This document shows positions 1 through 8,226 of a DNA stretch of 64,000 nucleotides, in pieces. Below the pieces are notes generated by a model. That model worked only from the letters and a program-made list of their open reading frames with translations, was not told the origin of the DNA and made no database searches. Both the position numbers and the translations under genes were made by a program. How positions within the stretch are numbered: the first letter of the stretch is position 1; each line of letters begins with the position of its first letter. Origin of the DNA: Streptomyces griseorubiginosus (GTDB taxonomy: Bacteria > Actinomycetota > Actinomycetes > Streptomycetales > Streptomycetaceae); NCBI RefSeq assembly GCF_017614965.1, contig NZ_WVUG01000005.1:16787-80786 (forward strand), given 5' to 3'.

Positions 1-45
1 ACACGTCCGCCGGTCCCAGTCGATCTTCATCCCCCGCGCCTCCAT
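1..45 (-). CDS. Start of a gene running off the left edge
   Basis: A minus-strand gene begins here and leaves the window. Two in-frame starts are visible, ATG at 45 and ATG at 30, giving MEARGMKIDWDRRTC as the only readable protein. The second start follows a purine-rich GGCGCGGGGG stretch. Too little is present to name a product. The long palindrome at 75-107 lies just upstream and could control it. Confidence 0.45.
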   Translation of the reverse strand, partial: MEARGMKIDWDRRTC

Positions 46-74
46 ACCGCCGTGTCGAGCATGCCGAGCGTACG

Positions 75-107
75 AACGTGCCGTGCCGGTCGACGGCACG
101 GCACGTT
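75..107. repeat. 33-bp perfect inverted repeat
   Basis: Two 14-base arms, AACGTGCCGTGCCG and CGGCACGGCACGTT, flank the five bases GTCGA. The repeat lies 30-62 bases upstream of the left-edge gene and about 190 bases past the end of dctA. It could be an operator or promoter element for the left-edge gene, or a terminator hairpin. No T-run follows, and it is not the only hairpin after dctA. Confidence 0.6.
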
Positions 108-249
108 AGTGCATCGGAGTAAGAGACGACGATCCGGGGAGGTCAGTTCACCGCGGCGCCCGCCGCTTCTCCCGGGACCGGGTGGCCACCCCGGACCGGG
201 CGGCTGGGCGACGGGGGGGACGCTCAGCCGCCCGGTGCGGGCGGGGGAC

Positions 250-272
250 GGGCCCGCGTTCAGGGCGGGCCC
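250..272 (-). terminator. Hairpin after dctA
   Basis: GGGCCCGC and GCGGGCCC pair around a 7-base loop, 20-43 bases past the dctA stop codon. This is a typical GC-only Streptomyces terminator candidate without a T-run. Confidence 0.45.
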
Positions 273-292
273 CTCCCGGGTTCGCCGGGGCC

Positions 293-1708
293 TCAGGCCT
301 TGGCGAGTTCCTTCTCGCCGCCCTGCTCGGGGATCTCGGCGTGCGGCTGCACGCCCTCGTCGAGGAGGGTGGTCTCGTCGAAGGGGAGTTCTCCGGCGAG
401 GACCTGGCGGACGCGGATCTTGTCGATCTCCTTGGTCCAGGTGCCGACCAGCACGGTGGCGACCGCGTTGCCCGCGAAGTTGGTCAGGGCGCGGGCCTCG
501 CTCATGAAGCGGTCGATGCCGACGATCAGACCGACGCCGTCCACCAGGGCGGGCTTGTGCGACTGCAGACCACCGGCCAGGGTCGCAAGGCCCGCGCCGC
601 TGACGCCCGCCGCGCCCTTGGAGGCCAGCAGCAGGAAGAGCAGCAGCGGGATCTGCTCGCCGACGGACATCGGCGTGCCGAGGGCGTCGGCGATGTAGAG
701 GGACGCCATGGTCATGTAGATCATGGTGCCGTCGAGGTTGAAGGAGTAGCCGGTCGGGACGGTGATGCCGACCACCGGCTTGCTGACGCCCAGGTGCTCC
801 ATCTTCGCGATGAGCCGCGGCAGCGCGGACTCGGAGGAGGAGGTGGACAGGATCAGCAGGAACTCACGGGCCAGGTACTTGAACAGCGTGAAGATGTTCA
901 GCCCGGCGATGACCCGCAGCAGAGTGCCCAGCACGACGAAGACGAACAGGACGCAGGTGACGTAGAAGCCGAGCATCAGGACCGCGAGGCTCTTCAGGGC
1001 GTCGAGGCCGGCCGAGCCGACGACCGCGGCGATGGCGCCGAAGGCACCGATCGGGGCGGCCCACATCACCATGGCGAGGATGCGGAAGACGAGCCGCTGG
1101 ATGTGCTCGACACCGCGCAGGATCGGCTGGCCCACCGAGCCCATGGCCTGCAGCGCGAAGCCGGTGAGCAGCGCGATGAGCAGGGTCTGCAGGACCTGGC
1201 CCTCGGTGAACGCCGAGACGAAGGTGGTCGGGATGATCGACAGCACGAAGTCCACGGGCGGCAGCGCGTCGCTGGAGACCTGGTCGTGGCCGGACGCCTT
1301 GATCGCGTTGGTGAGGTGCAGTCCGTCGCCCGGGTGCAGGATGTTGCCGACGACGAGACCGATGGTCAGCGCGACCAGCGACATCACCAGGAAGTAGCCG
1401 AGCGCGATACCGCCGACGGCACCGACCTTCGCGGCCTTCCGTACCGATCCGATGCCGAGCACGATCGTGCAGAAGATGATCGGGGAGATCATCATCTTGA
1501 TCAGGTTCACAAAGCCCGTACCGAGCGGCTTGAGCTCGACGCCGGCGTCGGGCCAGATCAGCCCCACGGCGATACCGAGCACGACCGCCGCGATCACGGC
1601 GAGGTAGAGGTAGTGGGTACGGTCCCGCTTCACGCGGGGTGCGGCAGGTGCCGTATCGGGGGTGCTGGCGGCGGCCACGGCTGCCCTCCTTGACGTCTTC
1701 GTCGGCAT
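293..1708 (-). CDS. dctA: C4-dicarboxylate/cation symporter, DctA family
   Basis: The product is a 471-residue member of the dicarboxylate/amino acid:cation symporter family, a cytoplasmic-membrane carrier taking up succinate, fumarate and malate with protons or sodium. The family signatures are present: the serine-rich re-entrant loop LSTSSSESALPRL, the PTGYSFNLDGTMIYM segment, and a late DRFMSEARALTNFAGNAVA stretch with the substrate- and ion-binding Asn and Asp. The start at 1708 (MPTKTSRR) gives a normal N-terminus; an upstream in-frame ATG at 1813 would add 35 unlikely residues. It is divergent from a DcuS/CitA-like sensor kinase 190 bases away, as expected for a transporter induced by its substrate. 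The cognate response regulator looks broken, so induction may be lost. Full length and well conserved. Confidence 0.93.
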   Translation of the reverse strand: MPTKTSRRAAVAAASTPDTAPAAPRVKRDRTHYLYLAVIAAVVLGIAVGLIWPDAGVELKPLGTGFVNLIKMMISPIIFCTIVLGIGSVRKAAKVGAVGGIALGYFLVMSLVALTIGLVVGNILHPGDGLHLTNAIKASGHDQVSSDALPPVDFVLSIIPTTFVSAFTEGQVLQTLLIALLTGFALQAMGSVGQPILRGVEHIQRLVFRILAMVMWAAPIGAFGAIAAVVGSAGLDALKSLAVLMLGFYVTCVLFVFVVLGTLLRVIAGLNIFTLFKYLAREFLLILSTSSSESALPRLIAKMEHLGVSKPVVGITVPTGYSFNLDGTMIYMTMASLYIADALGTPMSVGEQIPLLLFLLLASKGAAGVSGAGLATLAGGLQSHKPALVDGVGLIVGIDRFMSEARALTNFAGNAVATVLVGTWTKEIDKIRVRQVLAGELPFDETTLLDEGVQPHAEIPEQGGEKELAKA

Positions 1709-1898
1709 CACCGGCGTGCGGCTCACGTCCGGGGGATGGGGATCGGGGGTGCGGTTTCGTCCGGCGGCCGCGATGGCTGGAACCGAATGTCCCGCTTCCG
1801 CTCGCTTCCGCATTGCGGTGACTATCCCGTGCCCCTGTGAGGGCGGTCACCCTTCCGTTCATTTAGTTCACGCTTGACGTGGGAGGCAGACTGACGGC

Positions 1899-3533
1899 AT
1901 GCGCATCCCTGTCCCGAGACCCCGCAGCCTGGCGGGGCAGCTCTTCGCCATGCAGGCCGTGCTGATAGCGGTCGTCGTGGCCGGATATGCGCTGTTCACG
2001 TATGTCAGCGACGAGCGGCAGGCCGAGCGGGCGGCCGGCCGGCAGGCCATGGCGGTGGCCCGTTCCATCGCCGACGCGCCCTCCGTGCACGCGGCGATCG
2101 CCACCCCCAAGCCGAGCACCGAACTCCAGCCGTACGCGCTGAAGGTGATGCGCGACGCCGACGTGGACTTCGTGACGATCATGGATCCGCGGGGCATCCG
2201 CTGGACCCACCCCAACAAGAATCTGATCGGCAAGCACTTCGTCGGCAATATCGCCAAGGCCCAGAAGGGCGGCTCGCTCACCGAGAAGTACAAGGGCACC
2301 CTCGGTGTGTCGGTCCGCGCGGTCACCCCGATCAAGGACGCGGACGACAGGGTCATCGGCCTGGTCAGCGCCGGTATCAAGGTCCAGGCGATCAGCAAGC
2401 AGGTACGGGGCCAGGTCTCGGCCCTCCTCGGCGTCGCGGCCGGCGCCCTCGCCCTCGGCGCGATCGGCACCTACGTCGTCAACGCCCGGCTGCGCCGCCA
2501 CACCCACGGCATGAACGCGGCCGAGCTCAGCCGGATGCACGACTACCACGAGGCCGCCCTGCACGCGGTGCGCGAGGGGCTGCTGATGCTGGACGGGCAG
2601 TACCGGGTGGCGCTGATCAACGACGGCGGACGGGAGCTGCTGGGGCTGGAGGGCGAGCGGGGCGTGATCGGGACGTCGGTCGCGGACCTGGGTCTGCCGA
2701 GCCCGTTGACGGGGGCGTTGCTGGCGTCGGAGCCGCGGGTGGACGAGGTGCATCTGACGGCGGACCGGGTACTGGTGGTCAACACCTCCCCGGTGTCCGG
2801 CGGTGAGCGCCGCGGCACCGTGGTCACCCTCCGGGACGTCACCGAACTGCAGTCCCTGATGGGCGAGTTGAACTCCGAGCGTGGTTTCACCCAGGCCCTG
2901 CGCTCCCAGGCGCACGAGGCCGCGAACCGCCTCCACACGGTGGTCTCCCTGATCGAGCTGGGCCGCGCGGAGGAGGCGGTGGACTTCGCGACGGCGGAAC
3001 TGGAGCTGGCGCAGGCGCTCACCGACCAGGTGGTGGCGGCGGTGAGCGAGCCGGTGCTCGCTGCCCTGCTCCTGGGCAAGACGGCGCAGGCGAACGAGCG
3101 GGGCGTGGAGCTGGTGGTGTCGGAGGACAGCCGCCTGGACGACGGTCTGCTGCCGCCGACCCTGCCCGCCCGGGACCTGGTGACCATCCTCGGCAACCTG
3201 ATCGACAACGCGGTGGACGCGGCGCAGGGAAGCGTGCGGGCGCGGGTGACGGTGACGGCGTACGCGGAGGGCTCCGAGCTGGTGCTGCGGGTGGCGGACA
3301 CGGGCGCCGGGGTGGATCCCGCCCACGCCGACCTGGTCTTCCAGCGCGGCTTCTCCACGAAACCGTCCGGGCCGGGGGGCCGGGGGCTGGGTCTGGCGCT
3401 GGTACGGCAGGCCGTGCAGCGGCAGGGCGGCGAACTGACGGTGACCGAGGCGGACGGCGGGGGCGCGGAGTTCGTGGTGCGGCTGCCGCTGAGGACGACG
3501 ACGCCCGTCCCGGTGCCGGGAGGCGAGGCATGA
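1899..3533 (+). CDS. Sensor histidine kinase, CitA/DcuS family
   Basis: This 544-residue membrane kinase has the layout of the citrate/C4-dicarboxylate sensors: a first transmembrane helix at about 14-36, an extracytoplasmic sensor domain at about 37-170, a second helix at about 172-195, a PAS-like region at about 215-315, a SpoOB-type dimerisation segment and a C-terminal ATPase domain. The phosphorylated histidine is probably H339 in RSQAHEAANRLHTV. The N box (NLIDNAVDAA), D box (DTGAGV) and G boxes (GRGLGLALV) are all present. GGGAGG lies 13-18 bases upstream of the ATG. The stop overlaps the response regulator start (ATGA), so the two are co-translated. The divergent dctA-like gene suggests the signal is a C4-dicarboxylate. 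The kinase is intact but its regulator is truncated. Confidence 0.92.
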   Translation: MRIPVPRPRSLAGQLFAMQAVLIAVVVAGYALFTYVSDERQAERAAGRQAMAVARSIADAPSVHAAIATPKPSTELQPYALKVMRDADVDFVTIMDPRGIRWTHPNKNLIGKHFVGNIAKAQKGGSLTEKYKGTLGVSVRAVTPIKDADDRVIGLVSAGIKVQAISKQVRGQVSALLGVAAGALALGAIGTYVVNARLRRHTHGMNAAELSRMHDYHEAALHAVREGLLMLDGQYRVALINDGGRELLGLEGERGVIGTSVADLGLPSPLTGALLASEPRVDEVHLTADRVLVVNTSPVSGGERRGTVVTLRDVTELQSLMGELNSERGFTQALRSQAHEAANRLHTVVSLIELGRAEEAVDFATAELELAQALTDQVVAAVSEPVLAALLLGKTAQANERGVELVVSEDSRLDDGLLPPTLPARDLVTILGNLIDNAVDAAQGSVRARVTVTAYAEGSELVLRVADTGAGVDPAHADLVFQRGFSTKPSGPGGRGLGLALVRQAVQRQGGELTVTEADGGGAEFVVRLPLRTTTPVPVPGGEA

Positions 3534-3925
3534 CCGACATCCGGGTGCTGGTGGTGGAGGACGATCCGGTCGCGGCGGACGCGCACGTCATGTACGTCGG
3601 CCGGGTACCGGGGTTCGTCGCGGTCGGGAAGGCGCACACGGGCGCGGAGGCCCGCCGGCTGCTGGACCGCACGGCGGTGGACCTGCTCCTGCTGGACCTG
3701 CATCTGCCGGACGTGCACGGGCTGCAGTTCGCCCGCTCGTTGCGGGCGGCGGGGCATCACGCGGACGTGATCGCGGTGACGTCCGCGCGGGATCTGACGG
3801 TGGTGCGCGAAGGGGTGTCGCTGGGGGTCGTGCAGTACGTCCTGAAGCCGTTCACCTTCGCGACGCTCAGGGACCGGCTGGTGCGGTACGCGGAGTTCCG
3901 TGGGGCGGCCGGGGAGGCGGACGGC
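3530..3925 (+). pseudogene. Response regulator, receiver domain only (DcuR/CitB type, truncated)
   Basis: The first 132 residues are a normal receiver domain: acidic pocket E10-D11-D12, phospho-acceptor D56 in LLLLDLHLPD, switch serine/threonine in AVTSARD and lysine in VLKPF. CitB-type regulators of this kind usually run to about 220-235 residues and end in a helix-turn-helix domain. Here the family-like sequence stops after RYAEFRGAAGEADG. From about 3926 the bases are antisense to an ABC ATPase gene on the other strand. No stop is met until 4918, so the nominal 462-residue product would carry about 330 residues of antisense translation. It overlaps the kinase by 4 bases. A deletion (or mis-assembly) that removed the helix-turn-helix part is the simplest reading. 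Confidence 0.8.
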
Positions 3926-4903
3926 GACGTGCCCGAGGTTCCCGGCGGACGTGTGGAGAAACACGGCGGCGCCGGTGTCCTCGACGGACTCGACCACCAG
4001 GTCGAAGGCAGGGCCCGAGTCGTCCTCGGCCGAGACCACCCGGAACCCCTCGGGCCGGACGCCGAGCACGATCGCGTCCGCCCCCTCGGCCGCGGCCGCC
4101 CGCACGGTCGCCCGGGGCAGCGGTACCTCCAGGCCGTCGAGCCGCACCCCGCCCCCGGACAGCGGCAGCCGGAACAGGTTCATCGCGGGCGAGCCGACGA
4201 AACCGCCCACGAAGGTGTTGGCCGGGCGGGCGAAGACGTCCCGCGGCCTGCCCACCTGCTGCAGCACTCCGTCCCTGAGCACCGCCAGCCGGTCGCCCAT
4301 GGCCATCGCCTCGATCTGGTCGTGGGTGACGTAGAGCGTGGTGATGCCGAGATGGTGCTGCATCCGGACGATCTGGGTGCGGGTCTCCACCCGCAGCCGG
4401 GCGTCGAGGTTGGACAGCGGCTCGTCCATCAGATACGCCCGCGGGTCCCGTACCAGCGCCCGCCCCGTCGCCACCCGCTGCCGCTCGCCGCCCGACAGGG
4501 TCCTCGGCCGGCGCCCGAGGTAGTCCTCGATGTCGAGTACGGAGGCGGCGAACCGCACCCGCTGCCGGGCGTGCCGTCTCGGCATGCGCGCGATGCGCAG
4601 GGCGAAGCCGATGTTGTCGGCAGCCGACAAATGCGGGTACAGCGCGTAGTTCTGGAACACCATCGCGACGTCCCGCTCCCGGGGTGGAAGATGAGTGACG
4701 TCCCGGACGCCGATGTGGATGGATCCCGAGTCGACGTCCTCGAGCCCGGCGAGCAGACGCAGACAGGTCGACTTTCCGCACCCGGAGGGTCCGAGCAGCA
4801 CCATGAACTCGCCGTCCCCGATCTCGAGGTCGAGCGAGTCGACGGCCGGCCGGCCGCCCGACGGGAAGCGCCGGGTGACCTTGTCGAAGGTGACGGACGC
4901 CAT
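3926..4903 (-). pseudogene. Sugar ABC transporter ATPase, MsiK/UgpC type, C-terminus lost
   Basis: About 325 residues of an MsiK/UgpC-like nucleotide-binding subunit are readable: Walker A GPSGCGKST, Q-loop FQNYALYP, signature LSGGERQRVA, Walker B YLMDEPLSNLD, H-loop VTHD, then the first part of the TOBE regulatory domain (GVRPEGF). The start MASVTFDK at 4903 is the usual one. MsiK-type proteins run to about 360-380 residues. Here recognisable TOBE sequence ends near FLHTSAGNLGHV, where the frame enters the antisense of the response regulator and stays open to 2543. The core ATPase motifs are intact, so partial activity cannot be excluded, but the C-terminal regulatory part is missing. It is convergent with, and directly joined to, the truncated regulator. 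Confidence 0.8.
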
Positions 4904-5277
4904 GACGGCCCCCTCTGAAGGTCCTGGAACCAAGAGTGGAACGGGCGTTGGCGTTCGGCACGCCCTTGGGCCGAACGAGTGACAGGAAAGAACGGAGCAA
5001 ACAGGGCGACTTGCAACGGTAACGCCAAGTTTTCCGGCCCCATAGAGCGGGGGGCCGCTCATTTGGTTAATCTGGAGCCGACGGACAGCATCACCGGGTC
5101 CCACCCACACCCACGTCCGTCCCGGGGCGGGCCGGCAGACAACGGCCTGTTCTCACACGAGTTACCGGCGCCACCGCGTCCGAACTGCATTCGACTCACA
5201 CCCGAGCGGGCGTCAGGAGCCGGACCGTGAAGTGGCCGGCACGCCCCGAGGGTGACCCGACACATAAGGAGTGCGCG
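4904..5277. other. Intergenic region between divergent genes
   Basis: This 374-base gap separates the start of the truncated ATPase from the small CDS at 5278. It is less GC-rich than its surroundings near 5020-5080, as expected for promoter DNA. No clear operator palindrome, RNA gene or coding sequence was found. AAGGAG at 5266-5271 is the ribosome-binding site of the small CDS. Confidence 0.4.
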
Positions 5278-5451
5278 GTGACACCGGAGAAGACGAATCG
5301 CGAACAGCGCCCCAAGGAACGCACGGAGCGCGCAGGCCGCCGGCCCGGCGAGCTCGGCAGCCTGGACGTGTGGGCCCGGTCCGCCCCCATCCGCCTGGCG
5401 GGCTACGAGGACGACCTCGCCGAGCCGCACATCCTGCCCAGCATCGACTGA
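5278..5451 (+). CDS. Small protein of unknown function (57 aa)
   Basis: A GTG start at 5278 is preceded by an AAGGAG ribosome-binding site at the right spacing. The product has a highly charged, helix-prone first half (EKTNREQRPKERTERAGRR) and an unlike, probably conserved second half with the motif LDVWARSAPIRLAGYEDD, ending in ILPSID. There is no signal peptide or transmembrane helix. I do not recognise the family. The charged leader-like half followed by a distinct tail loosely resembles a peptide precursor, but no modifying enzyme lies nearby; the next gene is a GNAT acetyltransferase 59 bases downstream. The strong ribosome-binding site and biased composition support a real gene. Confidence 0.65.
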   Translation: MTPEKTNREQRPKERTERAGRRPGELGSLDVWARSAPIRLAGYEDDLAEPHILPSID

Positions 5452-5510
5452 CGTCGCGCGAGCAGGAACCTCGCGATCGCCGACCGCATGGGCGTGACAG
5501 ACTCACGCCC

Positions 5511-5993
5511 ATGCAGATCAGGGAAGCCGCGGCCGGGGACTGGCCGCGCATCTGGCCTTTCTGGCACCGTATCGTCGCCGCCGGCGAGACCTACACCTGG
5601 GACCGGGACACCTCCGAGGAGGTGGCCCGGTCCTTGTGGATGGGGCCGGCCAAGCGTGTGTTCGTCGTCGAGGACGAGACCGGCGCGATCGTCGCCTCGG
5701 CCTTCGTCACCCCCAACTACGGCGGGCCCGCCGCGCGGATCGCCAACGCCGGCTTCATGGTCGACCCCGCCCAAGCGGGCCGCGGCTTCGGCCGCGCCCT
5801 CGCCGAGCACGTCCTGACCGAGGCCCGGGCGGACGGCTATCGCGGCATGGTCTTCAACGCGGTCGTGGAGACCAACCCGGCGGTCAAGCTGTGGCTGTCC
5901 CTCGGCTTCACGATCCTGGGCACCGTACCGGAGGCCTTCGACCACCCGAGCCACGGCCGGGTGGGCCTGCACATCATGTACCGGGCGCTGTAG
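5511..5993 (+). CDS. GNAT-family N-acetyltransferase
   Basis: This 160-residue cytoplasmic protein is a single GNAT domain. The acetyl-CoA pyrophosphate-binding motif is visible as QAGRGFGRAL at about residues 86-95, after the beta-4 strand ANAGFMVDP, and a later NPAVKLWLSLGF segment matches motif B. It resembles the phosphinothricin/pat-like branch (ETYTWD near residue 26 and a C-terminal GRVGLHIMYRAL), but the substrate cannot be told. The ATG at 5511 was chosen because the domain begins immediately after it; the upstream in-frame extension overlaps the small CDS and is unlikely. It follows the small protein on the same strand. Confidence 0.85.
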   Translation: MQIREAAAGDWPRIWPFWHRIVAAGETYTWDRDTSEEVARSLWMGPAKRVFVVEDETGAIVASAFVTPNYGGPAARIANAGFMVDPAQAGRGFGRALAEHVLTEARADGYRGMVFNAVVETNPAVKLWLSLGFTILGTVPEAFDHPSHGRVGLHIMYRAL

Positions 5994-6007
5994 AGCTCCG
6001 TGCGCGG

Positions 6008-6649
6008 CTAGTCCTTGCGGCCCGTCACCGCCACGGTCACTCCCAGACCGATCATCGTCAGGCCGCCCACCCCGCCGACCAGGGAGAGGCGACGCGGGGA
6101 GCGGGCGAACCAGTCGCGCGCGGTGGCGGCCACCAGCCCCCAGACGCTGTCGGACGCGAGCGCGATGGCGTTGAAGACCAGGCCGAGCAGCAGCATCTGC
6201 GGGGTGACGTGCCCGCGGTCGCGCTCGACGAACTGGGGAAGTACGGCGGCGAAGAACACGATGGTCTTGGGGTTGGTCACACCGACCACGAACCCCTCCC
6301 AGAAGGTGCGCAGTCCGCTGTGGGTCACCGCCTCCGCGCCCGTGAACGCGGCCCGCAGCGAACCGCGGGCACGCCACGCCTTCACGCCGAGGTACACCAG
6401 ATAAGCGGCACCGGCCAGCTTGAGCACCGTGAAGACGAGCACCGAGCGCTCCACCACGGACCCGATCCCGACCGCCACGGCCACGACCAGCAGATACGCG
6501 CCGAGCGTGTTGCCCGCGACGGTGGTCAGCGCCGCCCGGCGCCCCTGCGCGAGCGCCCGCCCGATCACGAACAGCACGCTCGGACCGGGGATCACGATCA
6601 GCAGGAAGGACAGCGCCGCGAAGGCGAGCAGACGGTCGGTGGACATCAT
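6008..6649 (-). CDS. LysE/RhtB-family amino-acid exporter
   Basis: This membrane protein of 213 residues has about six transmembrane helices and the LysE/RhtB N-terminal signature (FLLIVIPGPSVLFVIGRAL). The internal GFVVGVTNPKTIVFFAAVLPQF is also characteristic of the family, which exports amino acids or related small molecules. Start codons at 6649 and 6646 (MMSTD) are both acceptable; the longer open frame upstream lacks family similarity. It is convergent with the GNAT gene and follows the WYL regulator on the same strand after about 60 bases. Confidence 0.88.
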   Translation of the reverse strand: MMSTDRLLAFAALSFLLIVIPGPSVLFVIGRALAQGRRAALTTVAGNTLGAYLLVVAVAVGIGSVVERSVLVFTVLKLAGAAYLVYLGVKAWRARGSLRAAFTGAEAVTHSGLRTFWEGFVVGVTNPKTIVFFAAVLPQFVERDRGHVTPQMLLLGLVFNAIALASDSVWGLVAATARDWFARSPRRLSLVGGVGGLTMIGLGVTVAVTGRKD

Positions 6650-6710
6650 GCGGCCATGGAAGCAGCGCGGGCACCCCGCTTTCCAGTGGGTTTTCGCCGC
6701 GGATCGCACC

Positions 6711-7697
6711 CTAGTCGGCGCTCGCGTGCCGGTGGAGGCGGTCGGCCAGCGCCTGCACGAGTGTGCGCAGTTCCGTGGGGCGCTCGATGACGAACGGGCG
6801 GTCCAGGGCGGCCAGGACCGGGGGGATCCACTCCAGGCGTTCGGCCCGGATCCGCACGCGGACCCAGCCCGCGTGATCGACGTCGGTGTCGGGGAGCGGG
6901 GACACCCTGGCGAGGTGGGCGGGGAGGTGGTCGCGGATGTGCCCGACGTCGGCGTGGACGCGCAGGGACACGTCGTGCGTCCACGGCGTCCGCGCGAGAC
7001 CGTCCTGCACGGCGGCCACCGGATCGAACGCCTGCGGGACGTCGAAGGATCCGGGCCGGACGGTCATGGCGGCGATGCGGTCCAGCCGGAAGGTACGGGT
7101 CTCCCCGTCGCCGGCACCCGGGTCGGCGGCGGTCAGGTACCAGCGCCCGGAGTGGGCCACGAGACCGTAGGGCAACACGGTCCGGTCGCTCTCGCGGCCC
7201 TGCCGGTCGGTGTAGGTGATCTCCACCGGGTGCCGGTGCAGCGCCGCCTCGGCGAGTCCGAGCAGGACGTCCGTCCCGCGGCCGGTGCCGGAGCGGGCCG
7301 GCGCGGTGAAGTCGGCCGTGTCCAGCAGCGCCGACAGGCGTCGGCCGAGAGGCTTCGGCAGGACGCGCCGCAGTTTCGCCGCCGCGCTCTCACCGGCCGC
7401 GGCGGACGCGGGGACCAGCCCGGTGCGCCGGGCGGCCAGCAGGCCGAGGAGCACGGCCAGCGCCTCCTCGTCGGTGAGCATCAGCGGCGGCATGCGGTGG
7501 CCGGGGGCGAGCCGGTAGCCGCCGTAGCGGCCGCGCACCGACTCGACCGGCACGCCGAGTTCCAGCAGGTGGCCGGCGTAGCGGCGGACAGTGCGTTCGT
7601 CGACGCCGAGGCGGGCGGCCAGGTCGGGGACGGTGCGGGTGCCGCCTCCCTGAAGGATCTCCAGCAGGGCGAGCACCCGGGCGGTCGATGTGGTCAC
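6711..7697 (-). CDS. WYL-domain transcriptional regulator
   Basis: The 328-residue protein has an N-terminal winged helix-turn-helix (HTH_11/DeoR-like; LAARLGVDERTVRRYAGHL at about 26-44) followed by a wing with the typical GRYGGYRLAPG. A WYL domain at about 150-230 contains RWYLTAAD and the conserved TFRLDRIAAM, and a C-terminal WCX-like part follows. WYL regulators bind nucleic-acid or nucleotide ligands and usually control a neighbouring gene. Here the VOC-family gene is divergent 98 bases away, with an inverted repeat between them, so it is the likely target. Full length. Confidence 0.9.
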   Translation of the reverse strand: MTTSTARVLALLEILQGGGTRTVPDLAARLGVDERTVRRYAGHLLELGVPVESVRGRYGGYRLAPGHRMPPLMLTDEEALAVLLGLLAARRTGLVPASAAAGESAAAKLRRVLPKPLGRRLSALLDTADFTAPARSGTGRGTDVLLGLAEAALHRHPVEITYTDRQGRESDRTVLPYGLVAHSGRWYLTAADPGAGDGETRTFRLDRIAAMTVRPGSFDVPQAFDPVAAVQDGLARTPWTHDVSLRVHADVGHIRDHLPAHLARVSPLPDTDVDHAGWVRVRIRAERLEWIPPVLAALDRPFVIERPTELRTLVQALADRLHRHASAD

Positions 7698-7715
7698 TCG
7701 GCAAGTCTGCCTCGT

Positions 7716-7740
7716 ATACCGGGCGGAACCTGTCCGGTAT
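7716..7740. promoter_or_regulatory. Candidate operator between WYL regulator and VOC gene
   Basis: ATACCGG and CCGGTAT form a perfect 7-base inverted repeat separated by 11 bases in the 98-base divergent region. Position and symmetry suit the binding site of the WYL regulator, acting on both genes. This is inferred from position only. Confidence 0.5.
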
Positions 7741-7795
7741 TGGTCCTAGCGTTCGGGACGTTCCTTCATCCGACACCCTTCTGACAGGAGCCCTC

Positions 7796-8197
7796 ATGAA
7801 CTTCGTCTCGATCCGCGTGATCACCCATGACGTCGCCCGCCTCGTCGCCTTCTACGAGCAGGTCACCGCCGTCCCGGCGACCTGGTCGACCCCGGACTTC
7901 GCCGAACTCGTCACGCCGTGCTGCACCTTGGCCGTCGCGAGCGAGCGCACCGTGGCCCTCTTCGGCGCCGGCTCCGCCCGCCCGGCCGCCAACCACACGG
8001 TGATCACCGAGTTCCGGGTCGCCGACGTCGACGCGGAACACCGCCGACTGGAGTCACTGGGCGTCGAGTTCGTCCAGAAGCCCACGACGATGCCCTGGGG
8101 CAACCGCTCCCTCCTCTTCCGCGACCCCGACGGCAACCTGATCAACTTCTTCACCCCGGTGACGCCCGAGGCGGTACGGTGGCAGGAGCGGCCCTGA
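7796..8197 (+). CDS. VOC-family (glyoxalase/bleomycin-resistance-like) protein
   Basis: This 133-residue protein has the paired beta-alpha-beta-beta-beta layout of the vicinal oxygen chelate superfamily. It starts ISIRVI-like at MNFVSIRVITHDVARLVAFY and ends with the second-half motif SLLFRDPDGNLINFF, whose acidic residues often help bind metal. Members include glyoxalases, dioxygenases and antibiotic-binding proteins; the substrate cannot be assigned. CAGGAG lies just upstream of the ATG. The gene is divergent from the WYL regulator and is its likely target. Confidence 0.85.
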   Translation: MNFVSIRVITHDVARLVAFYEQVTAVPATWSTPDFAELVTPCCTLAVASERTVALFGAGSARPAANHTVITEFRVADVDAEHRRLESLGVEFVQKPTTMPWGNRSLLFRDPDGNLINFFTPVTPEAVRWQERP

Positions 8198-8226
8198 GCA
8201 GTAGCAGCCGTGGCCGCGGGTACGCC

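Noticed and set aside
2543..3925. Minus-strand open frame extending the ATPase to 855 residues
   Set aside because: Antisense of the intact receiver and kinase genes; composition is typical of a high-GC shadow frame.
3926..4918. Plus-strand open frame extending the response regulator to 462 residues
   Set aside because: From about residue 133 it is the antisense of an ATPase with clear Walker motifs; Pro/Arg/Gly-rich composition fits shadow translation, not a new domain.
5633..6790. Plus-strand frame of 384 residues across the GNAT and LysE genes
   Set aside because: Rich in Arg, Pro and Gly with no motif; shadow of real genes on both strands.
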